NCBI RefSeq assembly: GCF_003860465.1
Contig: NZ_CP034186.1
Coordinates: 342,292-406,291, forward strand
Length of the DNA: 64,000 nt
Direction of reading: 5' to 3'
From: Deinococcus psychrotolerans
GTDB lineage: Bacteria > Deinococcota > Deinococci > Deinococcales > Deinococcaceae
Shown: positions 44,982-52,619 of the stretch, one piece after another
Layout of the letters: the number at the start of each line of letters is the position of its first letter
Numbering within the stretch: position 1 is the stretch's first letter
Translations under genes and position numbers: made by a program
The notes under the pieces: model-generated
The model's input: the letters and a program-made list of their open reading frames with translations, nothing else
Told to the model about the DNA's origin: nothing
The model's database searches: none

Positions 44982-45055
44982 GTTGGGCAGAACGGGAGGA
45001 ATAGCCCCATACGGGTGTATCGTCATGAACGGACACACGTGTGGGGCCTGCCCGC
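44982..45055 (+). repeat. Hairpin insertion copy C2 (74 bp, expanded)
   Basis: Its ends match the 38-bp family (TTGGGCAGAACGG on the left, CCTGCCCGC on the right), but the centre is replaced by about 50 other bases. CCCCATAC and GTGTGGGG in that centre can pair in a second hairpin. It separates NNIIE from QEHRSTRRQER of the IS6 transposase. Confidence 0.65.
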
Positions 45056-45428
45056 TGCTCGATGATGTTGTTGCAGTGCGCCGTAGAGATGACGTGCTGG
45101 TGGTCGACGTCAGTCAGGCTCAGGAGCTTCCGGATGGCCGCTCCGTAACTCTGGAGCTGATCCGTGTGAATCACCTCTGGAACGTCGTATTCGCCCAGTA
45201 ATCTGGTCAGGAAGGTCTTGGCAGCTGCAGTATCTAGGCGCTATTGAAGCAGAATATCGAGTACGTACCCGTGCTCGTCCACGGCCCTCCAAAGCCAGTG
45301 ACGAACGCCATCCATCGTCGTGCACATCTCGTCCAGATACCACCGCGAACCCGTTGAGGTTCGCGGTGACGAAGATCTGCCACAAAGAGAAGGCCGAACT
45401 TGATACACCATTCGCGGAGAGTTTCGTG

Positions 45429-45466
45429 GAGGAGTGGCGTCCTCAAGGGCGTCCGTTCACGACGAT
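45429..45466 (-). repeat. Hairpin insertion copy B (38 bp, divergent ends)
   Basis: On the reverse strand the core GAACGGACGCCCTTGAGGAC is nearly the same as in copy A, but eight bases at each end differ and only GTG/CAC pairs. It lies exactly between GIQVS and HETLREW of the IS6 transposase and is the same length as copy A. Confidence 0.6.
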
Positions 45467-45867
45467 ACTGACTTGGATGCCGCGCTGATGCAGCAATTCC
45501 TGTGCGTCCCGATAGCTCAGGGGAAAGCGATGGTACAGCCAGATGGTGTGCTGGATGATTACCGTCGAAAACCGGTGGCGGTAGGGCGTTCCTTCGGTCA
45601 CGGTGGTCAGCCTACTCCAATCTGATTAAGGCAACACAACCGAAAATCGAGCTGGCAACTCTCCGCAACTGCTTGACCTCACGCAGTTGCGGGCACAGGA
45701 CAGATGGGAAGAGCATCTCAGCCGCCGCGCCGGGCTGAATCTCAAGAGTAGAACGCTGAAGCAGCAAAAGACTGGGTTGGCCATCCGAATCCGAGGGTGA
45801 GCGTGCTACATTGAGTGGGTTAAGCCTGGCCTGACCTGGCCTTTTCCTACCTTCAGAGGAGCCACCC

Positions 45868-46131
45868 ATGCAAACTGTCAACCTGTACGACGCCAAAAAC
45901 CGCTTTAGCAAGCTGGTGGACGCTGCTGAAGAGGGCGAGGTCATCATCATCGCCCGCAACGGCAAGCCCGCTGTCAAACTGGTGCCACTCCATTACGGCG
46001 AGCACTCCAGCTGGAGCGCTCCCCTGCAAGCCTTCATTCGGGACGGCTTGAAGTCTGGTCAGTACGATGAACAGGCCTTCGAGTTGGATTGCAGCGACGT
46101 GCTGCCCATGCCGGAACGTGACCTGCTTTAA
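45868..46131 (+). CDS. Phd/YefM-type antitoxin
   Basis: The ATG at 45868 follows GAGGAG. The 87-residue protein begins MQTVNLYDAKNRFSKLVDAA and continues with EEGEVIIIARNGKPAVKLVPL, the Phd/YefM fold that dimerises and binds operator DNA. Its C-terminal tail (about 55-87, acidic and aromatic) would bind the toxin. The stop TAA shares one base with the VapC ATG (TAATG), a coupled start. It is a typical Phd-VapC module that stabilises plasmids. Confidence 0.9.
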   Translation: MQTVNLYDAKNRFSKLVDAAEEGEVIIIARNGKPAVKLVPLHYGEHSSWSAPLQAFIRDGLKSGQYDEQAFELDCSDVLPMPERDLL

Positions 46132-46535
46132 TGCATTACTTGCTGGACACCAATACCGTCAGCGACTTCTTCCGGCAGCATCCCAGCGTACTGACCCATT
46201 TCGGTCAGGTGGCCCCGTCTGAGCTGACCATCAGCAGCGTGACGGTCATGGAAATCGAGTACGGCTTCGCGCGTCAACCGGCTGCCCGCCAGAAGTTCGG
46301 TGAGATCTGGGCCGCCTTCCAGCATGACGTGACCGTTCTGGAGTACACCGCGCCTGATGCTGTGGCGACCGGACAGCTCCGCGCCCACTTGGCCGGACTC
46401 GGCACACCGATTGGGCCGTTTGATCTGCAACTCGCCGGAACAGCGCTGGTTCGCCGCCTGACCCTGGTGAGCAACAACACCGCCGAGTTCATCCGGGTGC
46501 CGGGTCTGACGCTGCAAGACTGGCGTCAAGCCTGA
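46131..46535 (+). CDS. vapC: VapC-type PIN-domain ribonuclease toxin
   Basis: The 134-residue protein has the PIN acidic residues: MHYLLDTNTVSDFF (Asp), TVMEIEYGFARQP (Glu), GPFDLQLAGTALVRRL (Asp) and LVSNNTAEFIRVPGL (final N-x-x-E/D region, with Asn in place of the more usual Thr-N). VapC toxins cut tRNA or rRNA unless bound by antitoxin. The gene follows the Phd-type antitoxin with one shared base and appears intact. Confidence 0.88.
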   Translation: MHYLLDTNTVSDFFRQHPSVLTHFGQVAPSELTISSVTVMEIEYGFARQPAARQKFGEIWAAFQHDVTVLEYTAPDAVATGQLRAHLAGLGTPIGPFDLQLAGTALVRRLTLVSNNTAEFIRVPGLTLQDWRQA

Positions 46536-46600
46536 CTTTCCCTGCCAACGGTGCCGACGAAGGGTTACGCCGAGCGCCGCTGGGCTGCTACCCTGAAGCG

Positions 46601-46810
46601 ATGAACGTAATGCAGCGCAGCGGGCGGCCCTGCATTCAGACAATGCGCATCCAGGTCAGTGACCTGATTGATCTGTTGGGTCAAGGAAGCAGTGAAGCCG
46701 AGATTCTGGTGAGCTTCTTCAGCTTGGGGCGTGGAGACTTCCACACAGCGCTGTTTTACACCGCCAGGTGGATCGACACGGGGAAATTCCCCTACTTGGT
46801 GTTTTCGTGA
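46601..46810 (+). CDS. DUF433-like small protein
   Basis: The 69-residue product reads RSGRPCIQTMRIQVSDLIDL, LGQGSSEAEILVSFFSLGRG and DFHTALFYTARWID. This matches the DUF433 pattern G-K-P-C-I-x-G-T-R-I-x-V, D-L-L, G-x-S-x-E-E-I and A-L-x-Y-A, a helix-turn-helix-like domain found in VapB45-type antitoxins. The GTR core is altered to QTM, and no toxin gene follows, so it may be an orphan or decaying gene. Confidence 0.5.
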   Translation: MNVMQRSGRPCIQTMRIQVSDLIDLLGQGSSEAEILVSFFSLGRGDFHTALFYTARWIDTGKFPYLVFS

Positions 46811-46993
46811 GACTGCAGCGACAACACGGGTTCCGGGATCTCGGGAGGTTGAAGTAACTGTCATTTCTGACCGTTGGTTGAGCTGTGCAGTCTCCTTCTG
46901 AAATTCGGTCGTGAGCGTTCTGCAATGGGTCATCGCCGCATCTCTGATGATCGAGGCTCAACTTCACCTGCACAAAATTAATTGAACTTCAGG

Positions 46994-48238
46994 TCACGTC
47001 AAATCGGTCAAGCGAGCGGACTCGGTCAGGTCAACTTTGGGGAGGGTGAAGCCAAAGGTCGCCCCCTCGTCCAATTGACCTTTCGCCGTGACCACGCCGC
47101 TGTGCCGGGTCACGATCCGCCGGGCGTTGGCCAGACTCACCGCTGCTCCCTCGAAGTCCTCTTGACTGTGCAGGCGCTGAAACATCGAGAACAACTTGCC
47201 CTGATACTGCGGATCGAAGCCTACCCCGTTGTCGCGCACCAGCACTGTCCAGCTCTGCGGCTGTTCCTCAGCCCAGACCTCGATGACCGCCTGCTCACGG
47301 GTGCGGGTGTACTTGACGGCGTTGCTCAGCAGTGTCACGAGCACCTGCCGCAAGAGGTTGGCGTCACCCATCACTGTCGGTAGCTCGGCCACCTGCCAGG
47401 TGATCTGGCGGTTGGGAACAGTCACGCCCAGCTCCTTGTGAACCGCGTCCACCAGCCGTCCCAGGTCAACCCTGCTCACCTCCAGCGGCCGCCGGGACGT
47501 GCGCGAAAGGTCCAAGATGACGTCGATCAGTTCGTTCAGGTGGGCCGCTGCGGTTTCGATGATCTTGAAGTACCGCTCGGTCTTCTCACCCAGTGGCCCC
47601 GGCAGTGAACGGCGCAGCAAACCGCCGAAGCTGAGGATGTGCCGCACCGGGGTCCGCAGGTCGTGCGAAACCGAGTAGGTGAAGGCTTCGAGTTCCTCGT
47701 TGGAGGCCCGAAGTAGGTCACGCTGAGCCGTCAAACGCCGGGCGGTCTCGGTACGCTCGAGCGCCAGATTGAGACTGCGGCCCACTGAGCGGAACACGGC
47801 TTGCTGATGGGCGGACAAGTGTGAAAGGCCCAGCGCGAAGATCGCCCGTATGGTGCTGTCCACATGTAGCGGGTAAGTGCTCACACTCTGGTACACTTCA
47901 GTCATGGCGATCTGTTCGCGCTCTGAGTCCCAAGCATCGACGAACACCGGCTCACCAGTTTGCATGAGCCGGGCGAACACCGGCGTATCCAGCGGCAGCC
48001 CAGCCTTGAGTGAGGCCAGCAGGTCTGGGGCAGCTTCCAGATCGCTGCTGTACACCTTGAGCTTCCAGGCCCCGTCTTCTAGCGCGTAGTAGCAGTTGGT
48101 GCAGTCGGCAAACAGGAGACTCAAGACCTCCCCAGCCCGCGCGGCCAAGGCCAGCACGTCCGTCTCACCGTCGGCCAGCTCGGTAAAGTGCACGAAAGCT
48201 TCGAGTTCAGCAGTGCGGTTCTCCACTTGCCGCTCCAA
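46994..48238 (-). CDS. Histidine kinase, C-terminal half (GAF-HisKA-HATPase)
   Basis: This part reads ERQVENRTAELEAFVHF, then a GAF-like domain (about 25-175), then EELEAFTYSVSHDLRTPVRHI (HisKA with the phosphorylated His) and the HATPase blocks LLSNAVKYT (N box) and VRDNGVGFD (G1). The second G box is weak (EGAAVSLANARRIV). It is in the same frame as the LOV-GAF part upstream and is separated only by TGA at 48245-48247, so the two are one kinase gene interrupted by a stop. A possible restart is the TTG at 48238 without a ribosome site. No response regulator is adjacent. Confidence 0.8.
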   Translation of the reverse strand: MERQVENRTAELEAFVHFTELADGETDVLALAARAGEVLSLLFADCTNCYYALEDGAWKLKVYSSDLEAAPDLLASLKAGLPLDTPVFARLMQTGEPVFVDAWDSEREQIAMTEVYQSVSTYPLHVDSTIRAIFALGLSHLSAHQQAVFRSVGRSLNLALERTETARRLTAQRDLLRASNEELEAFTYSVSHDLRTPVRHILSFGGLLRRSLPGPLGEKTERYFKIIETAAAHLNELIDVILDLSRTSRRPLEVSRVDLGRLVDAVHKELGVTVPNRQITWQVAELPTVMGDANLLRQVLVTLLSNAVKYTRTREQAVIEVWAEEQPQSWTVLVRDNGVGFDPQYQGKLFSMFQRLHSQEDFEGAAVSLANARRIVTRHSGVVTAKGQLDEGATFGFTLPKVDLTESARLTDLT

Positions 48239-48244
48239 GTTGCT

Positions 48245-49198
48245 TCAGAGCCGCGCCCGGTCGAGCGCTAGGGCGCACTGCCCCGCCAGCGTCAGCAGGA
48301 AGCGTTTTTCGTCGGGGGTGAAGTGATGCGGCTCACGGAAGTCCAACACGATCACGCCCAGCGGCTGGCCACCCTCGACCATCGGCAGCACCGCGTTGGC
48401 GACCGCCGCTATACCGCAGGTCTGGGCTTCAAGTTCAGGGTAAGCCCGGATCAGATCGCCTACGTCGTTGAAGAAGAGCGGCGTGTTGGCGCGGAGGGCG
48501 TCCGGGCTAGGCCGCGAGTCACTCAGCGCACTGGCCTGCCAGACGCTGGCCTCATCGTGACCGCGCCGGGCCGCGACATGAAGTTGATCGCCCTGCACCA
48601 GCAGCACTGCGCCGCTGATACCGCCCAGGGCTTCTAGGGCGTCACGTAGAACCAGGTTGAAAACCTCGTCCTGTGTGAAAACGGCAGCCAGAGCCTGGGT
48701 CATGCCTTGGAGACGGTTCATCAAGCTGGAGGTTCGTTCCCGCGCGGTCACGTCGGTCTGGAAGCCCACGAAGTGCGTGAGGGTCCCCGCCGCGTCACGG
48801 ATGGGGCTAAGGGTCAGCTCGTTGTGAAACAGCGTACCGTCCTTGCGGTAGTTGCGCAGCACCATGGTGGTGCTTCGGCCCTGCTGCACAGCTTCCTGGA
48901 TCTTACGCCGAGCGTCTTGATCGCGGTCTTCACCTTGCAGGAAGCGGCAGTTGGAACCGACGACCTCTGCGGCTGGGTAGCCGCTGAGCCGCTCGAAGGC
49001 TGGGTTGACGTAGATGATGGGTATGTCCGGCTGCTGGGCATCAGCGATGGCGATGCTGCTCGCGCTCGCCGCAAACGCCTGGCGCAGGAGCCAGCGGTCA
49101 GGAGCGGACGCAGGTAGCTCCATTCTCCTGCGCGGCGGGTTGGGCTGCATGAGCAAACTATAGAGCCGCAAACAGCTGGACTTGGATGCTGAGGACAT
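48245..49198 (-). CDS. LOV/PAS-GAF sensor, N-terminal half of a split histidine kinase
   Basis: The frame gives up to 317 residues. Residues about 35-160 are a LOV domain: GSNCRFLQGEDRD carries the photoactive Cys, YVNPAFERLSGY and GTLFHNELTLSPIRD are typical flavin-pocket stretches, and HFVGFQTDVT closes the domain. A GAF domain follows (about 170-310). The chain ends LALDRARL-stop. In relatives the text continues YSNLERQVENRTAEL, and here SNLERQVENRT does follow directly after TGA. The sensor would respond to blue light through FMN. The start is uncertain: ATG at 49198 and internal ATGs are possible, with weak ribosome sites. Confidence 0.78.
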   Translation of the reverse strand: MSSASKSSCLRLYSLLMQPNPPRRRMELPASAPDRWLLRQAFAASASSIAIADAQQPDIPIIYVNPAFERLSGYPAAEVVGSNCRFLQGEDRDQDARRKIQEAVQQGRSTTMVLRNYRKDGTLFHNELTLSPIRDAAGTLTHFVGFQTDVTARERTSSLMNRLQGMTQALAAVFTQDEVFNLVLRDALEALGGISGAVLLVQGDQLHVAARRGHDEASVWQASALSDSRPSPDALRANTPLFFNDVGDLIRAYPELEAQTCGIAAVANAVLPMVEGGQPLGVIVLDFREPHHFTPDEKRFLLTLAGQCALALDRARL

Positions 49199-49282
49199 TG
49201 CACGCTTCTGAGTTGCACCGTCAGAAAACTCTCACGAGGTTTCGGCTCTCGTCAGATTGAGATCTTGTACATTCGGTCACGC

Positions 49283-49690
49283 TCACTCTTTTTGAGCTGC
49301 GGGGACGGACACCTGCGCGACTGCCTCGAGTTCGAGGGCGACACCGAAATGCAGAACTGGAACGGGCACGATACACCGGGCCGGTCGGTGATCTCTCATC
49401 CACTGGGCGTAAAGGGCGTTGAACGGTCCCCAGAGACCCACGTCTGTCAGGTAGACCCGGACCTGCACCAGCTGCCTGCGGCTGCTTCTGCAGCCCGTCA
49501 ACACCGTGTCCAGGTTGTGGAAGACCTGTGCCACCTGAACCTCGAACGGTTTATCGGCAAGCGCGTTGCCCGCAGGATCTACCGGCAGCAGACCGGAAAT
49601 GAAGGCCAGCCCACCAGCGATGACGGCGTGGCTATAGTGCCCGCCCGGCGCGGGCAGGCCACTTGCCGTAACAAGCCGCATCTCCGTCAT
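49283..49690 (-). CDS. RidA-family enamine/imine deaminase
   Basis: The ATG at 49690 overlaps the stop of the dehydratase (TAATG). The 135-residue protein has the RidA/YjgF core: GGHYSHAVIAGGLAFISGLLP, VAQVFHNLDTVL, VRVYLTDVGLW and ARCIVPVPVLHFGVALELEAVA, with the Arg near 105 and Glu near 120 that bind and protonate substrate. RidA hydrolyses reactive 2-aminoacrylate or related imines made by pyridoxal-phosphate dehydratases, and the gene is fused in an operon with such an enzyme. Confidence 0.9.
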   Translation of the reverse strand: MTEMRLVTASGLPAPGGHYSHAVIAGGLAFISGLLPVDPAGNALADKPFEVQVAQVFHNLDTVLTGCRSSRRQLVQVRVYLTDVGLWGPFNALYAQWMRDHRPARCIVPVPVLHFGVALELEAVAQVSVPAAQKE

Positions 49691-50661
49691 TACAACGCTC
49701 CCTGGAGCAGGCTGCTGAAACGGGTCAGGTCGATGTTTCCGCCCGAGATCACCACGCCCACTCGCTGCCCCCGCAGGTCGAGCTGATCGCCGAAGGCTGC
49801 CGCTGCACCCAGGCATCCGGTCGGCTCCACCAGCATCTTCATCCGGCTGGCAAAAAACGCCATCGCCTCGACGAGTTCTTTGTCACTGGCGGTCACGATG
49901 TCGTCGACCCGCTCCAGAATCACGGGGAACGTGTGGCGGCCCAGATGCTGGGTCTGCGCCCCGTCGGCGATAGTTACCGGGAGATCAATATGCACGATCA
50001 GATGACTGCGAAAGCTTCTCTGGCCGTCGTTTCCAGCCTCTGGCTCGACCCCGATCACCCGGCACTCAGGGTGCAGGGCTTTGGCGACGGTGGCGCAGCC
50101 GGACAGCAGACCGCCGCCGCCGAGTGGAACAAGCAGGACGTCAAGCGAACCGACCTCCTCGAACAACTCCTTGGCGACCGTGCCCTGACCAGCCATCACC
50201 TGCAGGTGATCGTAGGGTGGAACCAGGGTCAGGCCACGCTCGTAAGCGAGGCGCTGACCGATGGCCTCCCGGTCCTCGGTGGCGCGGTCATACAGTACCA
50301 CTTCCGCCCCGTATCCCCGGGTGGCCTCAAGCTTGATGGTGGGGGCGTCGGTCGGCATCACGATGACCGCCGGGATGCCGAGCAACTTTGCCGCCAGCGC
50401 GATTCCCTGGGCGTGGTTGCCCGACGAGAACGCCACCACACCCAGGCGGCGCTGCTCTGGCGTGAACTGCGCGAGCGCGTTGTAGGCTCCCCGGAACTTG
50501 AAGGCTCCCATCCGCTGGAAGTTCTCGCACTTGAAGTACAGTTGCGCCCCCAAGCGTTCATTGGCGGTGGTGGAGGTCAGCACAGGCGTCTGGGAAATTA
50601 TACCGACAAGCCGTTCATGGGCGCGGATTACATCATCGTAAGAAAAAGTTGCACCGGTCAT
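49690..50661 (-). CDS. Threonine/serine dehydratase (PLP, fold type II)
   Basis: The 323-residue enzyme has the PLP-Lys motif MGAFKFRGAYNAL (about 50-62), the Asn loop SSGNHAQGIALAAKLLG, the glycine-rich phosphate loop GGGGLLSG and VISGGNIDLTRF at the end. The length, without a C-terminal regulatory ACT domain, fits catabolic threonine dehydratase, serine racemase or threo-3-hydroxyaspartate ammonia-lyase. These eliminate water and ammonia to form keto acids, passing reactive imines to RidA. The start codon is ATG at 50661. Exact substrate cannot be set from sequence alone. Confidence 0.9.
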   Translation of the reverse strand: MTGATFSYDDVIRAHERLVGIISQTPVLTSTTANERLGAQLYFKCENFQRMGAFKFRGAYNALAQFTPEQRRLGVVAFSSGNHAQGIALAAKLLGIPAVIVMPTDAPTIKLEATRGYGAEVVLYDRATEDREAIGQRLAYERGLTLVPPYDHLQVMAGQGTVAKELFEEVGSLDVLLVPLGGGGLLSGCATVAKALHPECRVIGVEPEAGNDGQRSFRSHLIVHIDLPVTIADGAQTQHLGRHTFPVILERVDDIVTASDKELVEAMAFFASRMKMLVEPTGCLGAAAAFGDQLDLRGQRVGVVISGGNIDLTRFSSLLQGAL

Positions 50662-51072
50662 CCCATCAGCCTAAAGGATCTTGAAACCAGTCAGGGGAGA
50701 CGGGTAGGGCAGCGGGCGGACGGCTTGAGTGGATCAGGTCACCTGGCGGTTGTGTTGGCTCCCCTCGGCGGGAGTGCCAGCGGCCACGCATCTGCACCGG
50801 CGCTCCTTCAGCCAGCAAGTTACACCAGTGCTCAAGAGTTAGAACAGCCGCGCAAAGCGTCAAGCTGGGCTCCAAGAGCTTGAGTCAAGCGCAGAGATGG
50901 GCTCGTTTTTTGCCGTGTTCGTCGTATTTTAGGGCTCTAGTCTGACGCCCAATTGAGGTATACCCCAGTTCGACATGTGCCGCGAGAACTGACGATGCTC
51001 TCAAAGCACCATTACCGAGCAAAGAATGCAGCGTTCTCACAGCTCAGATCTCGCACACAACAACATTTAAAG
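50662..51072. other. Intergenic region, no gene seen
   Basis: The stretch carries the 5' region of the dehydratase operon. A short reverse frame (50666-50875) has unremarkable composition and no ribosome site. I recognise no RNA gene or repeat. Confidence 0.35.
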
Positions 51073-51396
51073 TCAGCCAGCGACGTCTACATCATTGAGC
51101 ACCGTAACCTGCGGAGCCTCGCTGAACCAGTCGCCAGCTTTGGCGCGGTATGCCTGGTAATGGGCACTTGCGCGGTGAGCCTCAACGGCCTTCATGTCGC
51201 GGTAGCGCTCCTGAATGTGGAAGCGCAGCACACCCTCCTTCTCCTCACGCAACAGGTCGTAGCGGAGGTTGCCCTCTTCCTGACGGCTGTGCCGAACCAT
51301 GGTACGCATTTCCTGCTCGACCTGCGCAGCACACTCGGGTTTGGGAACGATGATGGCCTGCACGTTGACGTATGCGGTTGCAGCGTCGCTGTTCAT
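51073..51396 (-). CDS. Antibiotic biosynthesis monooxygenase (ABM) domain protein
   Basis: The 107-residue protein has the ferredoxin-like ABM layout: VNVQAIIVPKPECAAQVEQEM, HSRQEEGNLRYDLLREE and FHIQERYRDMKAVEAHRASAH, followed by YQAY. YgiN/LsrG-type proteins of this size form dimers and act on quinones or small carbonyl compounds without a metal. Its ATG overlaps the stop of the DJ-1-like gene (ATGA), so the two are an operon, perhaps for electrophile or carbonyl stress. Confidence 0.88.
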   Translation of the reverse strand: MNSDAATAYVNVQAIIVPKPECAAQVEQEMRTMVRHSRQEEGNLRYDLLREEKEGVLRFHIQERYRDMKAVEAHRASAHYQAYRAKAGDWFSEAPQVTVLNDVDVAG

Positions 51397-52169
51397 GCGC
51401 CTGCCGCCACAGGGCTTTCCTCGAGGGCTTTCAGGAATACGGCCACAAACTCCTCGTCGCTCATGGGATTTTGCCCGGTGATCAGTTCACGGTCGCGCGT
51501 GACGTGACTGCTCCATTTCGCGCCGTTCTGGATGGTCATTCCAGCGGCAGTCAGCGCGTCAGCGGGGTAGTACAGCATGGGGGCCTCAAAACCGCTCTCG
51601 GCCTCCTTCTCTTCAGGCGTGCTGAACACGGTGGCCTTGTAACCACCGTATAGAAAAGCCTGAGCGGTTGGCGTGCCGCCGCTCTGTAAGGTGTCCTGGT
51701 AAGCGGCAGCATCGTCCTGTGCGGCCAGCAACGCTACGGGGGCGTGGCAGATCAGAGCAGTGGGGAGGGCACGGGCATGAAAGTGTGCCAGCACGCGGCG
51801 CAGGTCAGGATCACGCATCAGTTCAATCATAGGCGCGTGCCCGCCAGGCAGGAACACGGCCACATACTCGTCCAGGTTCGCAGCAGCATCGGAGAGCTTG
51901 ATGATGGGGCCGCTCAGGGTCTGGTCGACAAAGGTCTTGATTTGCTGGTACTCGGCCTCATCTTTGAAGAAGCTGGCGGCGTCGCTGCCCGGGTCCAGCG
52001 GGGGACGATTGCCGCGTGGCGTGGTGACGGTGAGGTCGTAGCCTTTCTGTACGAGGCGGTGGGCTGGCACGCCGAACTCGTTAAGGTAGAAGCCGGTGGT
52101 GTGCGTCTGTCCGCCTTGTAAGGGTAGAGCGGATTCACTGGACATGACGACGAGGATTTTTGCGTTCAT
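51393..52169 (-). CDS. DJ-1/PfpI family protein (Hsp31-like)
   Basis: The ATG at 52169 gives 258 residues. FYLNEFGVPAHRLVQKGYDLTVTTPRG, EYVAVFLPGGHAP and TALICHAPVALLAAQ (nucleophile elbow with Cys in C-H-A-P) define the DJ-1/PfpI fold; the early Glu in LNEFG completes the usual catalytic set. Hsp31-type members act as glyoxalase III or chaperones. The gene is followed by the ABM gene, with which it overlaps by 4 bp. An upstream in-frame Met (52181) lacks a better ribosome site. Confidence 0.88.
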   Translation of the reverse strand: MNAKILVVMSSESALPLQGGQTHTTGFYLNEFGVPAHRLVQKGYDLTVTTPRGNRPPLDPGSDAASFFKDEAEYQQIKTFVDQTLSGPIIKLSDAAANLDEYVAVFLPGGHAPMIELMRDPDLRRVLAHFHARALPTALICHAPVALLAAQDDAAAYQDTLQSGGTPTAQAFLYGGYKATVFSTPEEKEAESGFEAPMLYYPADALTAAGMTIQNGAKWSSHVTRDRELITGQNPMSDEEFVAVFLKALEESPVAAGA

Positions 52170-52619
52170 GCCACCCACCATAGGAATCAGCAGCGAAGTA
52201 ATATGTATAGCAAAACACTTTATTTATTAAAGCGTCTTAAGCAAACGTCCAGACGCAGCGGTGCTGCATGGCAAAAAACTTTAACTGAAACAGATTTGGC
52301 GAGCTGCTCAACCAGCAGTAGGAGGTCCAGCAGCGTCTATGCCTCGGCTCGCAGGCGCAAGATCTTTTTGCGGCTGGAGGTGGCAACCCTGCTGCCGCCT
52401 CCAGCTAGAGAGAGTCGCTTAGCCACGGTGTCCAGCAGGGTGAGGACTGAAGGTGGGTGGCTTGTGTTCAGATGGTCACGGCGGAGCGAGACAGGTGAAA
52501 GGGGTAGGGAACCAGTGCCCGACAACGAGGAGATGTTCCAACTACTCGACCGAACCTGTTCCTGGCTGGTTGAATCGTAAGTTTGCCAGCACTGGTCGCA
52601 AGCCGTGTTAGTTTGCAGC
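52170..52619. other. Intergenic region between divergent genes
   Basis: I see no gene here. The A/T-rich stretch at 52200-52245 lies just upstream of the DJ-1 gene and probably contains its promoter. Confidence 0.35.

Larger units (their letters stand above)
44862..45601 (-). pseudogene. IS6-family transposase, fragmented
   Basis: Reading from GTG 45601: YRHRFSTVIIQHTIWLYHRF, then LHQRGIQVS, interruption by the 38-bp copy B, then HETLREWCIKF. After a frame change come GSRWYLDEMCTTMDGVRHW, LWRAVDEHGYVLDILLQ and a TAG stop, then DVPEVIHTDQLQSYGAAIRK and HCNNIIE. Copy C2 (44982-45055) interrupts next, then QEHRSTRRQER, copy C1 (44909-44946), then SQQGFRRRKRAQEFL. DDE residues are recognisable. 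Removal of C1 and C2 restores the expected IS6 protein sequence across both sites. Confidence 0.75.
44862..45641 (-). mobile_element. IS6-family element remnant with three hairpin insertions
   Basis: The region encodes, in fragments on the reverse strand, an IS6/IS240-type transposase. The right terminal repeat (read inward GGTTGTGTTGCCTTAAT, from 45641) is present, but the left end is missing, cut at the PIN gene. A related end sequence without an element is found at 60963-60979. Inside are three insertions of the 38-bp hairpin family (44909-44946, 44982-45055, 45429-45466). Confidence 0.7.
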
